DNA from: Warburgia ugandensis
Lineage: Eukaryota > Streptophyta > Magnoliopsida > Canellales > Canellaceae
Length of the DNA stretch: 64,000 bases
Assembly: GCA_035236585.1 (NCBI GenBank)
Contig: CP141132.1
Location: forward strand, 55,649,880 to 55,713,879
Direction: 5' to 3'
The notes below the pieces were generated by a model. The model did no database searches, had not been told where the DNA came from, and worked only from the letters and a program-made list of their open reading frames with translations. Every line of letters begins with the position of its first letter. Position 1 is the first letter of the stretch. A program made the translations under genes and the position numbers. This document shows positions 49,464 to 60,257 of the stretch, in pieces.

Positions 49464-51074
49464 AGGGAAGAAGGCGGTGGTGGAAATCTCTGGAAATCAG
49501 GGGTTTCTAGAGAAATTGAGAGAGGGCTGGAGGAGGAAGAAGACAGGGGGTGCCGTTATCAAAATGGCCCCTGTGGTTTTTGGCTTTTTCGTTTTCAGGT
49601 CCATTTTACCAAAATGCCCTCAATCTTCTAACGCCTATAACTTCGTCATACGAGCTCCGTTTTCGTCGTTCTTTGAGGCGTTGGATTCCATTTTGTGTGT
49701 AGTATCTAGTAGTACTAATTTTATTCCCAAATTCTTAAGTTCCCTATGTGAATTTTGATCAAACATTCAACCACCCAATAAGACCCTTAAACATATAATA
49801 AACATATATTTATTCCAAAATAGTCAAGTTACAAGATCATTAGTACATTCCACTATGTTTGATCTTTATACAAAATGTCTCCAAAATGTTGGGTCATTAC
49901 ACGATTCAGTGATCTAGTCGTGAGCATAGTGTACCATAGGATTTTTGCTTTGTGACCCCACGTAGATAGGCTTGATGATGGTCTTTAGATGAGTACTCAT
50001 GACCAACCAGCTGATGTGTTCGCTAGGGTGCATATGTGCACATGATGATGTTGTCGATTAGGGATTGCCAATGTTTGTAGTTTAATTGATGACTACTTTA
50101 ATACTTTGAGGCTCTTATGGCATTGGATTTATCAAGTTATATGCATATCTTTCACATAGTTCTCAAGTTATGCTTATGTGTGATTTTCTAATATTTTTTA
50201 TATGGAAATTTACTTTAGATTACTATGATGATTCAATCATTTTGAAAAATATGTATTTAAAGTGGTGCATGTTTTATATTGAAATCGTGAACTAAGATTG
50301 GCCTGCAACTTAAATTATGTTTCTTATCCTTGACTTAATCATTCTATTCTTTAGAAATTGCATGAAAAAGAATTTGAGATGGTGTTTAGAATTGCATGAA
50401 AAACTTGGTAAAATAGATGTGAAAATTGCCTACACAAGTGCAAGCTTGCTAAGACATTGTAAATTATTTACAATGTCTCCAGTTGAAGAAACAGAACAGG
50501 GAAAATAAAGCAAAGCACTGTGTTAGAGAGTTCAAGATGACAAATCAGGTATATCAACTAGGTTTGCATTATGGTTAATTTAAATAGTAGACTAAAGTAA
50601 CACTTCGATCTAATATGACTTTACTTTATGGATATGTAGACATGTAACTTGAAGTCGCGGTTGTGTGGCTGTGACTGGATTGATCCTAGCAGGTATAATT
50701 TAAGTCGTGGATGTTTCCTTGGTTTTCATTTATTGTGCTTTTCAAAACACTCAGTCATGCTTGTAAATGTGATGGGATGGAGACGGAGTCTCCCTTTTTC
50801 TTATTTTTATAAAAATTATGTTTATTGGGTACTTCGCAATGACATGCGTTAAATGTCTAATGTCCAAAAAGCAGAGGAAGCTCTGCTGGATTTTTGGTAG
50901 AAATGTTGCATTCATTTCGCCGATTATCCTTTTTTAGAAAGGAAAAATGACACTCTGGGTTTTTAAAAGGGTCTTTTCATAAAAGTGTTTTTCGCTATTT
51001 ATTTTCTAAATTTTTAGGGCCCAATATTTCAAAAAGAATTACAAACATGTATTATAAAAACCTGGGTCATTACA

Positions 51075-51094
51075 GTTGGTATCTAAGCGTTACA
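51075..51094. other. PBS-like 20-base extension after the chromovirus 3' LTR
   Basis: GTTGGTATCTAAGCGTTACA follows the LTR end. Its first part equals two spacer bases plus a slightly mutated tRNA-Met primer site (TGGTATC..AGC), and it is followed by GGCAA, which equals the 5' flank. This may be element sequence retained at the 3' end. Confidence 0.5.
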
Positions 51095-51263
51095 GGCAAT
51101 GAACTTGTCGAAGAAGAAGAGAAAGGGAAAGGATTGGTGGGGAGATGCCCAGCAAGAGAGAGCAGAGAGGAGGGAGACAAGTGAGAGAGAGAGAGAAAGT
51201 GAAGAGGGAGGAAAGGGGAGGAAGAGGTAGAGAGTCTGAGGAAAAGTTAAGGTTTCCCAGACT

Positions 51264-51272
51264 TATTTATAG
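51264..51272 (-). promoter_or_regulatory. TATA box of the split minus LTR
   Basis: TTATTTATAG, minus-strand CTATAAATAA, in the right-hand piece of the LTR that starts at 17,302. Confidence 0.5.
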
Positions 51273-52392
51273 ATTTTTTTTATTTTTTTTATTTTACCTT
51301 TTATTTACTTTTATTATTTTATCAAAAAAGTGGGATTGTTATGGTCACAACTTTAACCGCTACAAATTCTTATACTTGATAACTCATGGCCCACCTAACT
51401 TTTTATGGAGCCCACATAAAAGTAAAATTACCATTTTTCCCTTATTCAATGAAATTAAATTCCAAAAACTAAGAAAATACAAAAATTTTATCTCTTCTCT
51501 GATTTTAGTGTTCTTTATGTTGTTGGACTCGATTTTTCAAGTACAATCCAGATATCCATATTTCAACTCCTGATTTTATTTTTTTTAAAGTCAATTTCTT
51601 GGAATCTTAAATTTATGTTCCATTTTTAAAATTTTCAATTCATGCATTCAATCAATTAAATATATTTACAAAAATTGGGGTCATTACAGGTTAGGTCAAA
51701 TTTTTTTTTACCATAACCCTGTTAGGTCAAAAACTTTTAGCCTCTAACCCTTACCCACATAGGTCGATTGGGTTAGGTCCCATGATTGACTTGAGCTTAC
51801 TTATGGCATTAAAAATACAATTTACAAACTTACATATTTTCCAATGGAAGAGATGTTTTAAGCTTCTCTCATTTTTCATGTTTAGCTTGGTATTTTAGAA
51901 ATCTAAAGAAGGTGATTCTGAGAACAAGGACCTCTGTGAGTTTTTTTCCTTTCCTTCGATCGATTTTTTTACTTGTGTATGACTATAATTATCATGATGA
52001 CCTCATATAAGCTTCTCGGGTCCCCATGTTTCCATGCCAATGACTGTAATCTTAACCTAGCCCTATTAGGTCATAGATTTTTTTATCCTAACCCAACTTA
52101 GCTCATAATTTTTCTTCCCCTAGCCTTACAATTTGGATTGGATGCCCTTATATAACTTAGCCATTGCCATCCTAAAAGAGCTAAGGTACCCATAAATTCC
52201 TCGCACTCATGAATTTCATTGCTACGAATGGTAAATTGTAAGAATTCAACTTTATTGTAACTTTTGGCTATAAAATTCATTAATTGAATTCTATCCCAAG
52301 AGGCAGTCATTGATAGCATACTCTAAGCCCTAGAGAAGAGACAAAGAAGAAGGCACAACACTAGCAACTAAACTCCATTTCTAGTGGTAAGA

Positions 52393-52532
<140 letters not shown>

Positions 52533-53098
52533 CACATAAAAATTCAAGTGAATGTGAAACTTTGAGACTCAAAAGTCGAAGCTATCTTTTTCTCTCTTTG
52601 TGTTTGATTAGAAGAAGAAGAAAAACCCAGTAAGATCTTCACACCCATTGTAGATAATTGTGTAAATGACCATGTAATGAACTTATTGAAGAGAAGTTAT
52701 CTTAGCATCTTACACTTAGGGGAAAGTATGTTCACATTCAATGTGCTATTCCTGTAATTAATTTGATGTCACAAAAGAGTCTAAAATATATCATTTCGGT
52801 GGTAATTAAATTTTGAAAGAGTGTTCACCTACATGCCTCCAAAGCTATAAGAATTGGGTGTACCCTCACTGAACTCTGATTCATAAAACCACATTTTAAT
52901 CATCTACTCATTTTTTCCCTTATACAACATTTTATAATCTTTATTTAGAAACCTCTTTGAAATGAAAGCCACCCCAAATTCGAACAACCAATCATAATAG
53001 ATGTTCTCGCATTAGATCTTCATCAAACTTTGTGCTCTCAAAATTTCACTCTCTGAACATGTATCTTCATGTGGGTCAAATATTTGAATTACTTTAAG

Positions 53099-53336
53099 TA
53101 ATAGGATTGATAAGGATCAAGGATTGAACTAGACATGAATAGTTTAGTCCCAGCCCTTAAAGTTGGACCTGGACTTTGGTCTAATATGGTTCTAGTCCTT
53201 CTGAAATCAGAATGGTTCAAATCCAATTTTGAGTGGAACTGAAGTATAATCAAACCATTAACAATCCTACTAACAACAAATTTATTAGCTTTAACCAAAT
53301 CCTTTAATTGGCCCAACCTTGCCATCCCTAGTTGGC
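53099..53336. mobile_element. possible hAT-like MITE fragment
   Basis: The right end CCTTGCCATCCCTA is the terminus type seen at 52,160-52,173. A weak partner TAGGATTGATAAGG lies at about 53,103. I found no matching 8-bp flanks, so this is a tentative end fragment. Confidence 0.35.
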
Positions 53337-53469
53337 ATTCATGTTTTCGATGACTGTGGTTCACTTTTGATTTTCATTTTTTCTTGTTGTTTTTTTTTTT
53401 CTTTTTCTTTCAAAAAGCCCACACTTAGAACTATAAAAGGGTTGGGGCAATCACTTTTTTAGATCATGG

Positions 53470-55928
53470 TTTGTAATCCTGAAGACAAACTTATCAAAAA
53501 ATCCCCTTGTTCCGTTTTTATTTGTACCTTCTAGTGTAGCTTTAAAATTACTCGCAAGTGAACCAATCAAAGTAGCAATTGGATTTTATTTAGATTATCT
53601 AACCTAGCCGAGACAAATCTAACAATGCAACAAACCTCAACAACAATTAAAGAAACCTAATAATGAACTAAACCTAACCTATCATGCAACTAACTAATCA
53701 AATAAACATGGAAAGCTAATAAAATAAAATCAAAGTGGTATGCATGAATCTTGGAATTGTGCACATCAACCTAAATGCCTATGATGCATGAAAAGAACAA
53801 GTGTATTTCAAAGAATGAATGAACATGGAATGCATATATTGGACATCAAAGATGTGCATATTAAATTAAGTGAAAGAAGACTTGGACACATGATTCTAAG
53901 ATGGGAAAAATGCTAAAATAACACCTGAAGGTTGCTCGTAGGAACTTGAATGAAAGTGATGCATGAATGGACATTAAAATATGCATGGGCACCTAAGTGA
54001 TTAATGGTCTAGACATGGTGTCCGTGATTTAGGCATGGAACATGAGCATAAAACAAGAAATTTAAAGGACTTCAAGCATGAGAAACTTTCAAAGTCCTTG
54101 AACACATGTAACATAGAAAAGAAAATTGTGTAACTTTTAGAGTCCTAAATCTACCCAAAAATATATCCAACCTTCACTCTCCAATAACCAAAACATGCAC
54201 ATGTGTAACTCAAAGAAGAACCAAGGAAAAAGATAGCGAAAGAGAGATGGAATGGAACAAGAAAAGCAAGAAAGTCAAGGAACATGAATTTGATCCAAGG
54301 GCTACAATCTCTTGGTTATCAATATAAGAGACTTATGGCCCTTGAATACAAAAATTTAAGGCTCTAAATTGAAATCAAACAAGAAAGGAAAACAGCAAAA
54401 TCAAAGCAAGGAAAGTAAAGCATGAGCAAAGGAATGAAAGCAAAGCAATAAAGGAAGAAAGAAAAAACAAGGAACTTAGTATTAAAGTGCAAAAGCTAAA
54501 GAACACAAGCAAGCAATGAGACATCGAGAGCTACTACTAAGATGAGAAACACGTTGAACCTAAAGAAGGGAGCAAGGTGGAACGCTAGCAAGGAAGAGGC
54601 GTCTCCACCCTTTTATATATCAATGTGGAAGCCCTAGGTGCCTTTATATAGGTGGTTTGCCTTCTAATTTGATAAAATTCTATCCTAAGAAAAGAGAAGA
54701 ATTTGAATTATGACTCTAGGATAGGAAGGTGAGTGGAAGGTGGAAAGAGATGGATTTATAAGGTGAGATAAGGTGGGATTTTAAGGAATTAGAAAGGGGG
54801 GAGGCACCAATTTTCAAGGAAGGAGGCTCCCTCTTAAGTGTTTCATGTGAAATAACTTGGATAGTAAGTGGGGAAAGAGATGGGAAGATGGGAAAGAAAA
54901 ATAGAAGTTAAGGGCTCTCTTCCCATTGGTCTACATTGCATGATATCTTTCCATGTACTAATCTCCATAATTCTTTGCTATTTATCCCTTGAAAAATCCA
55001 ATTTTAGCATGGATAATTGTTTAAAAACTTTCCTCCAATCCTGTGACTCTATGTGGCATTGATTTAGGTGGCTTAGTAGCCACTTTGATGGATCCTTGCT
55101 TGATGTCTTGAGTGGCTAAATCCCTTGGCTTTCATGGCTTGTCACCCTTTAGCATGGCTTAGGTGGCATACATGCATGACTCCAAATCTCATGCAATGGT
55201 GGTAAAATTGCATGGCTTTTTAATGGGCCCATTCTAATCACCTTTAGAGCTTTTCAATTTTTTTCTCGCTGTCCCAGGGTCCTTGGTGGCTCCCTAGAGG
55301 CCTATTCCCCATGGATTTTCATGCAAAAACCTAGGGAAACTGAGCCTAGGACTATGGGTGAGATGGGTTTGGGGAGTTTTTGGGCGTACCTGCTTCGTGG
55401 CTGGTTTTCTCTCCACGTTTTCTCCTCTAGGTTACTTCTCCACAATGGGTTTTCTCCAACATTTTGGACTGCCATTAGAGGCACCCAAGAGCTCTATTTA
55501 TAGAGTTAAGAGAGGGTTCTGGAGGGGGCTCTCACCGCCTTTGAATGGCGGTGGAGAAACCTCCAGAATGGCAGTGATTTCTCCTCCAATCACCGCCATT
55601 CTAGAACCCTCTAGAGGTTGAAGATGAAGGGGTGCCCGTATCAAAACGGGCCCCTGTGTTTTTCAGGTTAAATCGTTTTTGTAAAATTTACAGTTTTACC
55701 CCTGAACTTCAAAGGGACATATCTTGCTCATTTTAACTCCGTTTTGGGTGATTTTGGTCTCGTTGCATTCCTTTTTCTGGGACGCATCTAATGGAACCAT
55801 TTTTAGGACCAAATTTCTGGGTTCAGTCAAGGTGAGTAGTGAAATGACTAAAATGCCCTTTTCTTTAAAAACTGAGCTTTTCGTTGCTAAACTTGGAATT
55901 CTAATATTACAAAATTGGAGTCATTACA
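53470..55928 (-). mobile_element. Tekay-like LTR remnant, minus orientation
   Basis: The right end AATTGGAGTCATTACA (55,928) is the same terminus as at 49,901 and 51,688. Upstream come a TATA box in reverse (55,495-55,503) and a block (CGGGCCCCTGTGTTTTTCAG, then AACTCCGTTTTGGGTG) that parallels the solo LTR at 49.56-49.67 kb (TGGCCCCTGTGGTTTTTGGC, GAGCTCCGTTTTCG). The left end is not resolved; 53,470 is a guess from a TGTAATCC near 53,474. It is probably solo or truncated, because no coding relic adjoins it. Confidence 0.55.
55495..55503 (-). promoter_or_regulatory. TATA box of minus LTR
   Basis: TATTTATAG (minus CTATAAATA), about 430 bases from the LTR edge at 55,928, the same spacing as in the solo LTR at 49,455. 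Confidence 0.55.
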
Positions 55929-56519
55929 GATTCACAACCTAAATCATCTCACGCAATTAGCATGTACAGATCTAGGGATGATGAGTCAATAAGTCTAGCT
56001 AAAAAGTCACATACATATGTTATCAAAGCTAGAGCCATAGTAAATTTGCAACTTGAAGCTTTGTAAGATGTCATTCAATCAATTTGTAAGACATGTAGTA
56101 AGCTTGAATACTGAAGTTTTTTGAGATTCCAAGCTTGGACAGGCTTAATAAACATTGTGCAATACACAACATGTAAATTGATAGCATTTCATGTATTAAT
56201 GCATTCACTACATGCTCAGTTGAGGAGAGGAGGACCAATTTGATTAACTTAGTGGAGTTCTCAAACTTTGAGTGTAACCACTTTCTAATGGAAATATAGT
56301 AAATTTTTTGTGTCAATTATGGGGATGTCATTGAAACTAAATGCTTATGTTTTTTATGGGGATTTTCATTGGGATGCAGTTTTTTGAAAGTAGATGTGAT
56401 CAAGCTGAAAAAATATTCGTGCATATTTTGACATAAGAACTTAATGTGCTTACCATATGGGATTTGTGAAACTAATTGGTGTTCACATGTTGGCACGGGT
56501 CATTATATTTCTTGGTTAG
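55929..56519. other. no gene seen
   Basis: AT-rich spacer between an LTR end and the SINE. I see no motif to name. Confidence 0.5.
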
Positions 56520-56532
56520 ATCTCTAATGCTT

Positions 56533-56714
56533 AAAGGGTAGCCTTGGCACAAACGTAGAGTCATCATCGTGTGACCTGGAAGTCACAAGTTCGAGATGTG
56601 GGAACAACCTCCTACAAAAATGCAAGGTAAGGTTGCATGCTATAACCCTTTGTGGTCTATGCCTTCCCCAGACCCAGCATATGGGGAGCTTTGTGTCGTA
56701 GGCTATTCTTTTTT
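56533..56714 (+). mobile_element. Au-type SINE
   Basis: A tRNA-derived SINE of about 182 bp. The 5' part GGGTAGCCTTGGCACAAACG holds the pol III A box; GTGACCTGGAAGTCACAAG and GTTCGAGATG hold the B box. The body has TGCAAGGTAAGGTTGCATGC, TTGTGGTCTATGCCTTCCCC and AGACCCAGCATATGG, and the 3' end GGCTATTCTTTTTT is a T-rich tail. These blocks in this order identify the Au SINE family of angiosperms. Flanks ATCTCTAATGCTT (56,520-56,532) and ATCTCTAATTCTT (56,715-56,727) agree at 12 of 13 bases, the expected target-primed duplication. Confidence 0.93.
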
Positions 56715-57366
56715 ATCTCTAATTCTTATATACAATTTTTTATTTTATAATACTTGATTGGTTGAACTTTATCTTAAAGGTATTTCTATCATTCACTATG
56801 GATCTTAGACGTTGGGTGCTGCTATTCCATCAAAGTACATGTGTCTTGTGATAGTAGTTATAAGCATGAAGGAGACAAATGTAAGGGATTACTATTAAGT
56901 GTTTAATTTTGGCTAAAATACCCTTAATTTAGCATTTAATTAGATCATCCAACTCATCAATTTGATAATCTTTAGATAAAATATGAATTTTAGCTTAAGT
57001 TGACTATCCAACCATTAATTTGTCAAATTTAACGGTCAAATGATCATCTATGCTTGTCGGATGCTTAATGTATGGTTTAGATTATTCTAATACAGTCTTA
57101 TGTTTTGCAAATCAACTAAAATAGGCTTGGATGGCTCCGATCGAATTTCAAGAGCACAGATTATCCTAAAGGGCATTGAATGGACCAAATCACTCATAAA
57201 GAAAGATAGGATAGTTTCTTAAAAGAAAATTGATCTTAATTGAAAATCATGGAGAAGATTTTACAAAAAGGGAAATAACATGGGAATGGAAAGATGCAAA
57301 ATAGAAGGAATTCCAAGTTGGAAAGTCTTAACCGTAGTGGAGAAATGGAATTGGAAAGAGGGGAAG

Positions 57367-57376
57367 TTTATATAAG
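57367..57376 (+). promoter_or_regulatory. TATA box of the Athila-like LTR
   Basis: TTTATATAAG, followed after about 30-60 bases by the pyrimidine-rich transcribed part of the LTR. Confidence 0.5.
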
Positions 57377-58058
57377 AGGAAACCATGAAAGTGAAGGAGA
57401 TCTGCACAAGAGAACCTGAAGGAGCAGTTAGAAGGAAGAACGCACCCCTCTTCTTTCTCTTTGTTTTTTTTTTTTTTAAGTTCTCCTTCCCTATTTTACT
57501 TTTTCATTGCTCCCTTTTCGTTTTAATTTTAGTTCAATTGTTCCTTTCTTTCCCACTCCATACAGCAACAACCAGCTCATCTTTTCTCCTGCACCCTTCT
57601 ATCCTTTCTCCTTTTTTTTCATCTCTCAATTTCTAATGTGAAACCAAAATTCATCATTCCCAACCATCCTTCTTTGCTCTCTTATTTCTTTGTTCACACT
57701 CTTCTTCACTGGCAAACCAACCCCAACTCTCCCTGTCACAGCCCCGTCGGGCCCCCAGCAATGATATTGTCCCGTGCGCACGCGCACTGGTTTTTGTCCT
57801 TCCCCCGCGTCCAGGGGAAAACGCGTCATTGCTGTGAAGGGAGAGAACCCCCCTTATAACCAGGCCCATCACCCCCCCTAGCCGATGTGGGACTAACTCT
57901 CCTGCGTCCCGCCCTCAGACCATCTTGGGTCCCCTCACAAGGCCAACCCTCAGGCCATCTTGTCACGGTAGCCATCTCCCGCCTACGGGACACACGCCCC
58001 CGTGTGTCACCACACGAGCGACGGTGCGGCTAGCCATCCACCCTCGGGGTCGGGGTTT

Positions 58059-58071
58059 GGCTCTGATACCA
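58059..58071 (-). other. tRNA-Met primer-binding site of the minus TRIM half
   Basis: GGCTCTGATACCA, complement of the intact site, two bases from the LTR end TGTCACAG. Confidence 0.9.
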
Positions 58072-58544
58072 TTTGTCACAGCCCCGTCGGGCCCCCAGCA
58101 ATGATATTGTCCCGTGCGCACGCGCACGGGTTTTGGTCCTTCCCCCGCGTCTAGGGGAAAACGCGTCATTGCTGTGAAGGGAGAGAACCCACCTTATAAC
58201 CAGGCCCATCACCCCCCCTAGCCGATGTGGGACTAACTCTCCTGCGTCCCGCCCTCAGACCATCTTGGGTCCCCTCACAAGGCCAACCCTCAGGCCATCT
58301 TGGCAAGTACCATGGCCTTGTGAGGGGTGGCGAAACAGAGAAGGCCGAGGGGGCGACGGTTGAGAGTTAGTCCCATACCGCCTGGAGAGGGGAGCTGGGC
58401 TGGGTGATAAGGAGTGGGAACACTCCTCACAGTAACGAGGCCTTTTACCCTATAAGGGGGTGAATGCAAAACCCGTGGGACCTGCGGGCCTTGTACGGGA
58501 CAATATCGTTACTGTGGACCCCACGGTGGGTGGGGTGTGTCAAA

Positions 58545-58557
58545 TGGTATCAGAGCC
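58545..58557 (+). other. tRNA-Met primer-binding site of the plus TRIM half
   Basis: TGGTATCAGAGCC, two bases after the LTR end GTGTCA. Confidence 0.9.
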
Positions 58558-60257
58558 AATCTCCTCGTGGTGATGGGTGGCTAACCGCATGCGTGCCTCG
58601 GTCACACGAGGGCGTGTGTCCCCTAAGGGGGAGAGATCTAGCCTTGCCGGCTCAGGCATCGTGAGGTACCATGGCCTTGTGAGGGGTGGCGAAACGGAGA
58701 AGGCCGAGGGGGCGACGGTTGAGAGTTAGTCCCATACCGCCTGGAGAGGGGAGCTGGGCTGGGTGATAAGGAGTGGGAACACTCCTCACAGTAACGAGGC
58801 CTTTTACCCTATAAGGGGGTGAATGCAAAACCCGTGGGACCTGCGGGCCTTGTACGGGACAATATCGTTACTGTGGACCCCACGGTGGGTGGGGTGTGTC
58901 ACTCCCCTCTCTTTGTCTTTCCTACTCCAACTTCTCCTCTGTTCACCCGTGGCTACCATCTTCTTCCCAGACATCGACATGCTCCCTTCTTTCTCTGATT
59001 TCACCAAGTCCTATTCCATGTTTCCCCTTCTGCCTCACCTCTTCTCTCTCTACCACACCACACTACACTATCCTCATCCCTCTGTCTCCGTCTCTATTGC
59101 GCCAAACTCCTTTGCTCCCTTCTCTCTGTCACTGCCTCTCTCTTTTCTCTTTTCTCTTTGTCAGAATGGATGCAATCCCCAACACTGGCCAGCCCAATTC
59201 TTCCATCTGATCATTGCTTGATGTCAAAACCCAACACTATTCATCTCCTCTATCTCCCTTTCTCTTTATTGCCAGCAGCAAGACACTAGATCTACAAGCA
59301 CAGCATTGGCCGACACTACTCAACTCAGAGGAATTGGGTTTTTCCTCTATCTTCCCTTGCCTCCTTCTCTTCTTCCTTCTCCTCCCTCTTCACCGTCTTC
59401 CCTTCTCTCAGGTTTCCTATTTTTTCATTTAATTCTGATTTTTCTCCTCAAATTCCAATTTTGCCCTTGGCAGTTTAATTAAAATTCCATTTGTGTCCCA
59501 ATTTTAATTCCTTCTGCGTCCATGTTTCTATTCATGTTTGCTTTATTTGTGTTCTATTATCCAAAAACTACATAATTCGAGCTAATTTAATTAAGGCTTA
59601 ACCTAATCAACAGGTTAGCCTTAACAAACAAGATCTCTTTGTTTCAGATTAAATTTTCAATTAATTTTCAAATTTCAATCTTAGGCCACCCCTTAGCTTA
59701 TCCAACATCTCTTATCTTTAATCTGAACTCCAAAAATCAATGTAAGCTATCCAAAACCCAAAATTACCATTTAGTCCAGATCTTTAAGATTTTTGAAGAA
59801 TCTTCTCAATTAGATTGTTGGATCTTTAATCAGAATCATCAAAAAGAGTGTGATGAAGGCCGATCAAGAGTGAAGATACCAAATTTGAAGAAAATGATGT
59901 TATTAAGATAGGGAAGTAGATATTTTTTGTTTTTTATTATAAATTTCCTGTCTTTTTGAATTTGGAATTCTGTAATTTTCATTGATTAAATATATTTGAA
60001 TTTTGATTTCACTTTCATTTAATATTTGTTATTTACTTTTAATTTTTGAACAATTAAATTTTATTTAAACTCCAAATTATTAAGGTGAGTCCCTGTGGGA
60101 TTGACCCATACTTGAATACGCTACACTATAATAGCCCGTGCACTTGTAATTAACAGCAATTACTAGGAGAGTTGCAATCTCCATATTCATGAACCTTGAA
60201 CATAAATAGGTATTACTATCTTTGTGCGAGGAAAGTTCCTTCATATTTGAGTTTATT

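Larger units (their letters stand above)
47140..49901 (-). mobile_element. solo LTR of a related Tekay-like family, opposite orientation
   Basis: TGTGACAACCTAGG..GGGTCATTACA, 2762 bp, is flanked by the perfect 5-bp duplication CGATT (47,135-47,139 and 49,902-49,906). Host LTR text resumes exactly (GAGACACGATT / CAGTGATCTAGTC), as in the intact 5' LTR at 39.76 kb. Its segment 47.95-48.24 kb is the reverse complement of the chromovirus LTR segment 39.54-39.80 kb (for example GGTCGGGAGGCCAAACCCGT against ACGGGTTTGGCCTCCCGGCC). It therefore belongs to the same or a sister family. There is no internal region, so this is an LTR-LTR recombination product. Confidence 0.92.
44526..51074 (+). repeat. 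3' LTR of the chromovirus, split by a solo LTR
   Basis: It starts TGTAACAATCC and ends GGGTCATTACA. Without the insertion at 47,140-49,901 and its second target copy it is about 3.78 kb. It holds the segment 45,190-45,430 that the 5' LTR has lost. The GA-rich tract is at 45,057-45,137. Confidence 0.88.
37393..51094 (+). mobile_element. Tekay-like chromovirus (Ty3/gypsy), decayed, plus orientation
   Basis: Two LTRs (37,393-40,932 and 44,526-51,074) flank a 3.6-kb internal part with an initiator-tRNA-Met primer site, protease and RT relics, a chromovirus-type pol end and a polypurine tract. GGCAA precedes the 5' LTR (37,388-37,392) and also occurs at 51,095-51,099, twenty bases beyond the 3' LTR, so the 3' border is either 51,074 (no target duplication) or 51,094. 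The 3' LTR holds a solo-LTR insertion. A hand count gives about nine differences in the first 117 bases of the two LTRs, so the insertion is not recent. Confidence 0.88.
17302..51688 (-). mobile_element. Tekay-like LTR (solo?), minus orientation, split by CACTA and chromovirus
   Basis: The left end is TGTGATAACC and the right end GGGGTCATTACA, complementary to a TGTAATGACC..GGTTATCACA LTR in reverse. Its parts are 17,302-19,787, 36,758-37,392 and about 51,100-51,688, together near 3.7 kb. Flanking bases AGTCA (17,297-17,301) and GGTTA (51,689-51,693) could be a target duplication with two transitions. The block at 17.98-18.35 kb matches that at 7.84-8.17 kb. No internal coding region is left, so it is most simply a solo LTR. 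Confidence 0.6.
17210..52173. mobile_element. non-autonomous hAT-like element, split by nested insertions
   Basis: The left end reads ATAGGGATGGCAACTGGGTC and the right end CATTGCCATCCT, an inverted pair of the (T)AGGGATGGCAA type common in plant hAT MITEs. Flanks AAAAAAGC (17,202-17,209) and AAAAGAGC (52,174-52,181) agree at 7 of 8 bases, the hAT target length. Only 17,210-17,301 and about 51,689-52,173 belong to it (about 570 bp). Both parts carry the same CTAACCC/GGTTAGG-rich text. The rest is later insertions. Confidence 0.6.
57734..58901. mobile_element. palindromic (head-to-head) TRIM dimer
   Basis: A 1168-bp insertion flanked by CTCCC (57,729-57,733 and 58,902-58,906). The left half is a complete minus TRIM: LTR 57,734-57,965, internal part with PBS complement GGCTCTGATACCA (58,059-58,071), LTR 58,074-58,305, both LTRs 232 bp. 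The right half is a plus TRIM: LTR from about 58,306 to 58,542, PBS TGGTATCAGAGCC (58,545-58,557), internal part, LTR about 58,662-58,901. The facing LTRs join directly at about 58,305. It has no coding sequence. It is richer in GC than the surrounding LTR. Confidence 0.9.
56880..60150 (+). mobile_element. Athila-like LTR, split by a TRIM
   Basis: It starts TGTAAGGGATT with the AATACCCTTAATTTAGC block also seen at 2045. It has a TATA box TTTATATAAG at 57,367-57,376, a pyrimidine-rich leader, and ends with GTGAGTCCCTGTGGGATTGA..GTGCACTTGTAATTAACA, the end type of Athila/Ogre LTRs and of the LTR at 1976-3157. Without the TRIM it is about 2.1 kb. No primer site or gag follows, so it is a solo or truncated LTR. 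Ends are estimates. Confidence 0.6.

Noticed and set aside
48695-49758. Open frames in the GC-richer part of the solo LTR
   Set aside because: This part is LTR sequence bounded by TG/CA ends and a 5-bp duplication; composition explains the open frames.
53474-53481. TGTAATCC as exact left end of the LTR that ends at 55,928
   Set aside because: The five bases before it do not match those after 55,928, so it is kept only as an approximate border.
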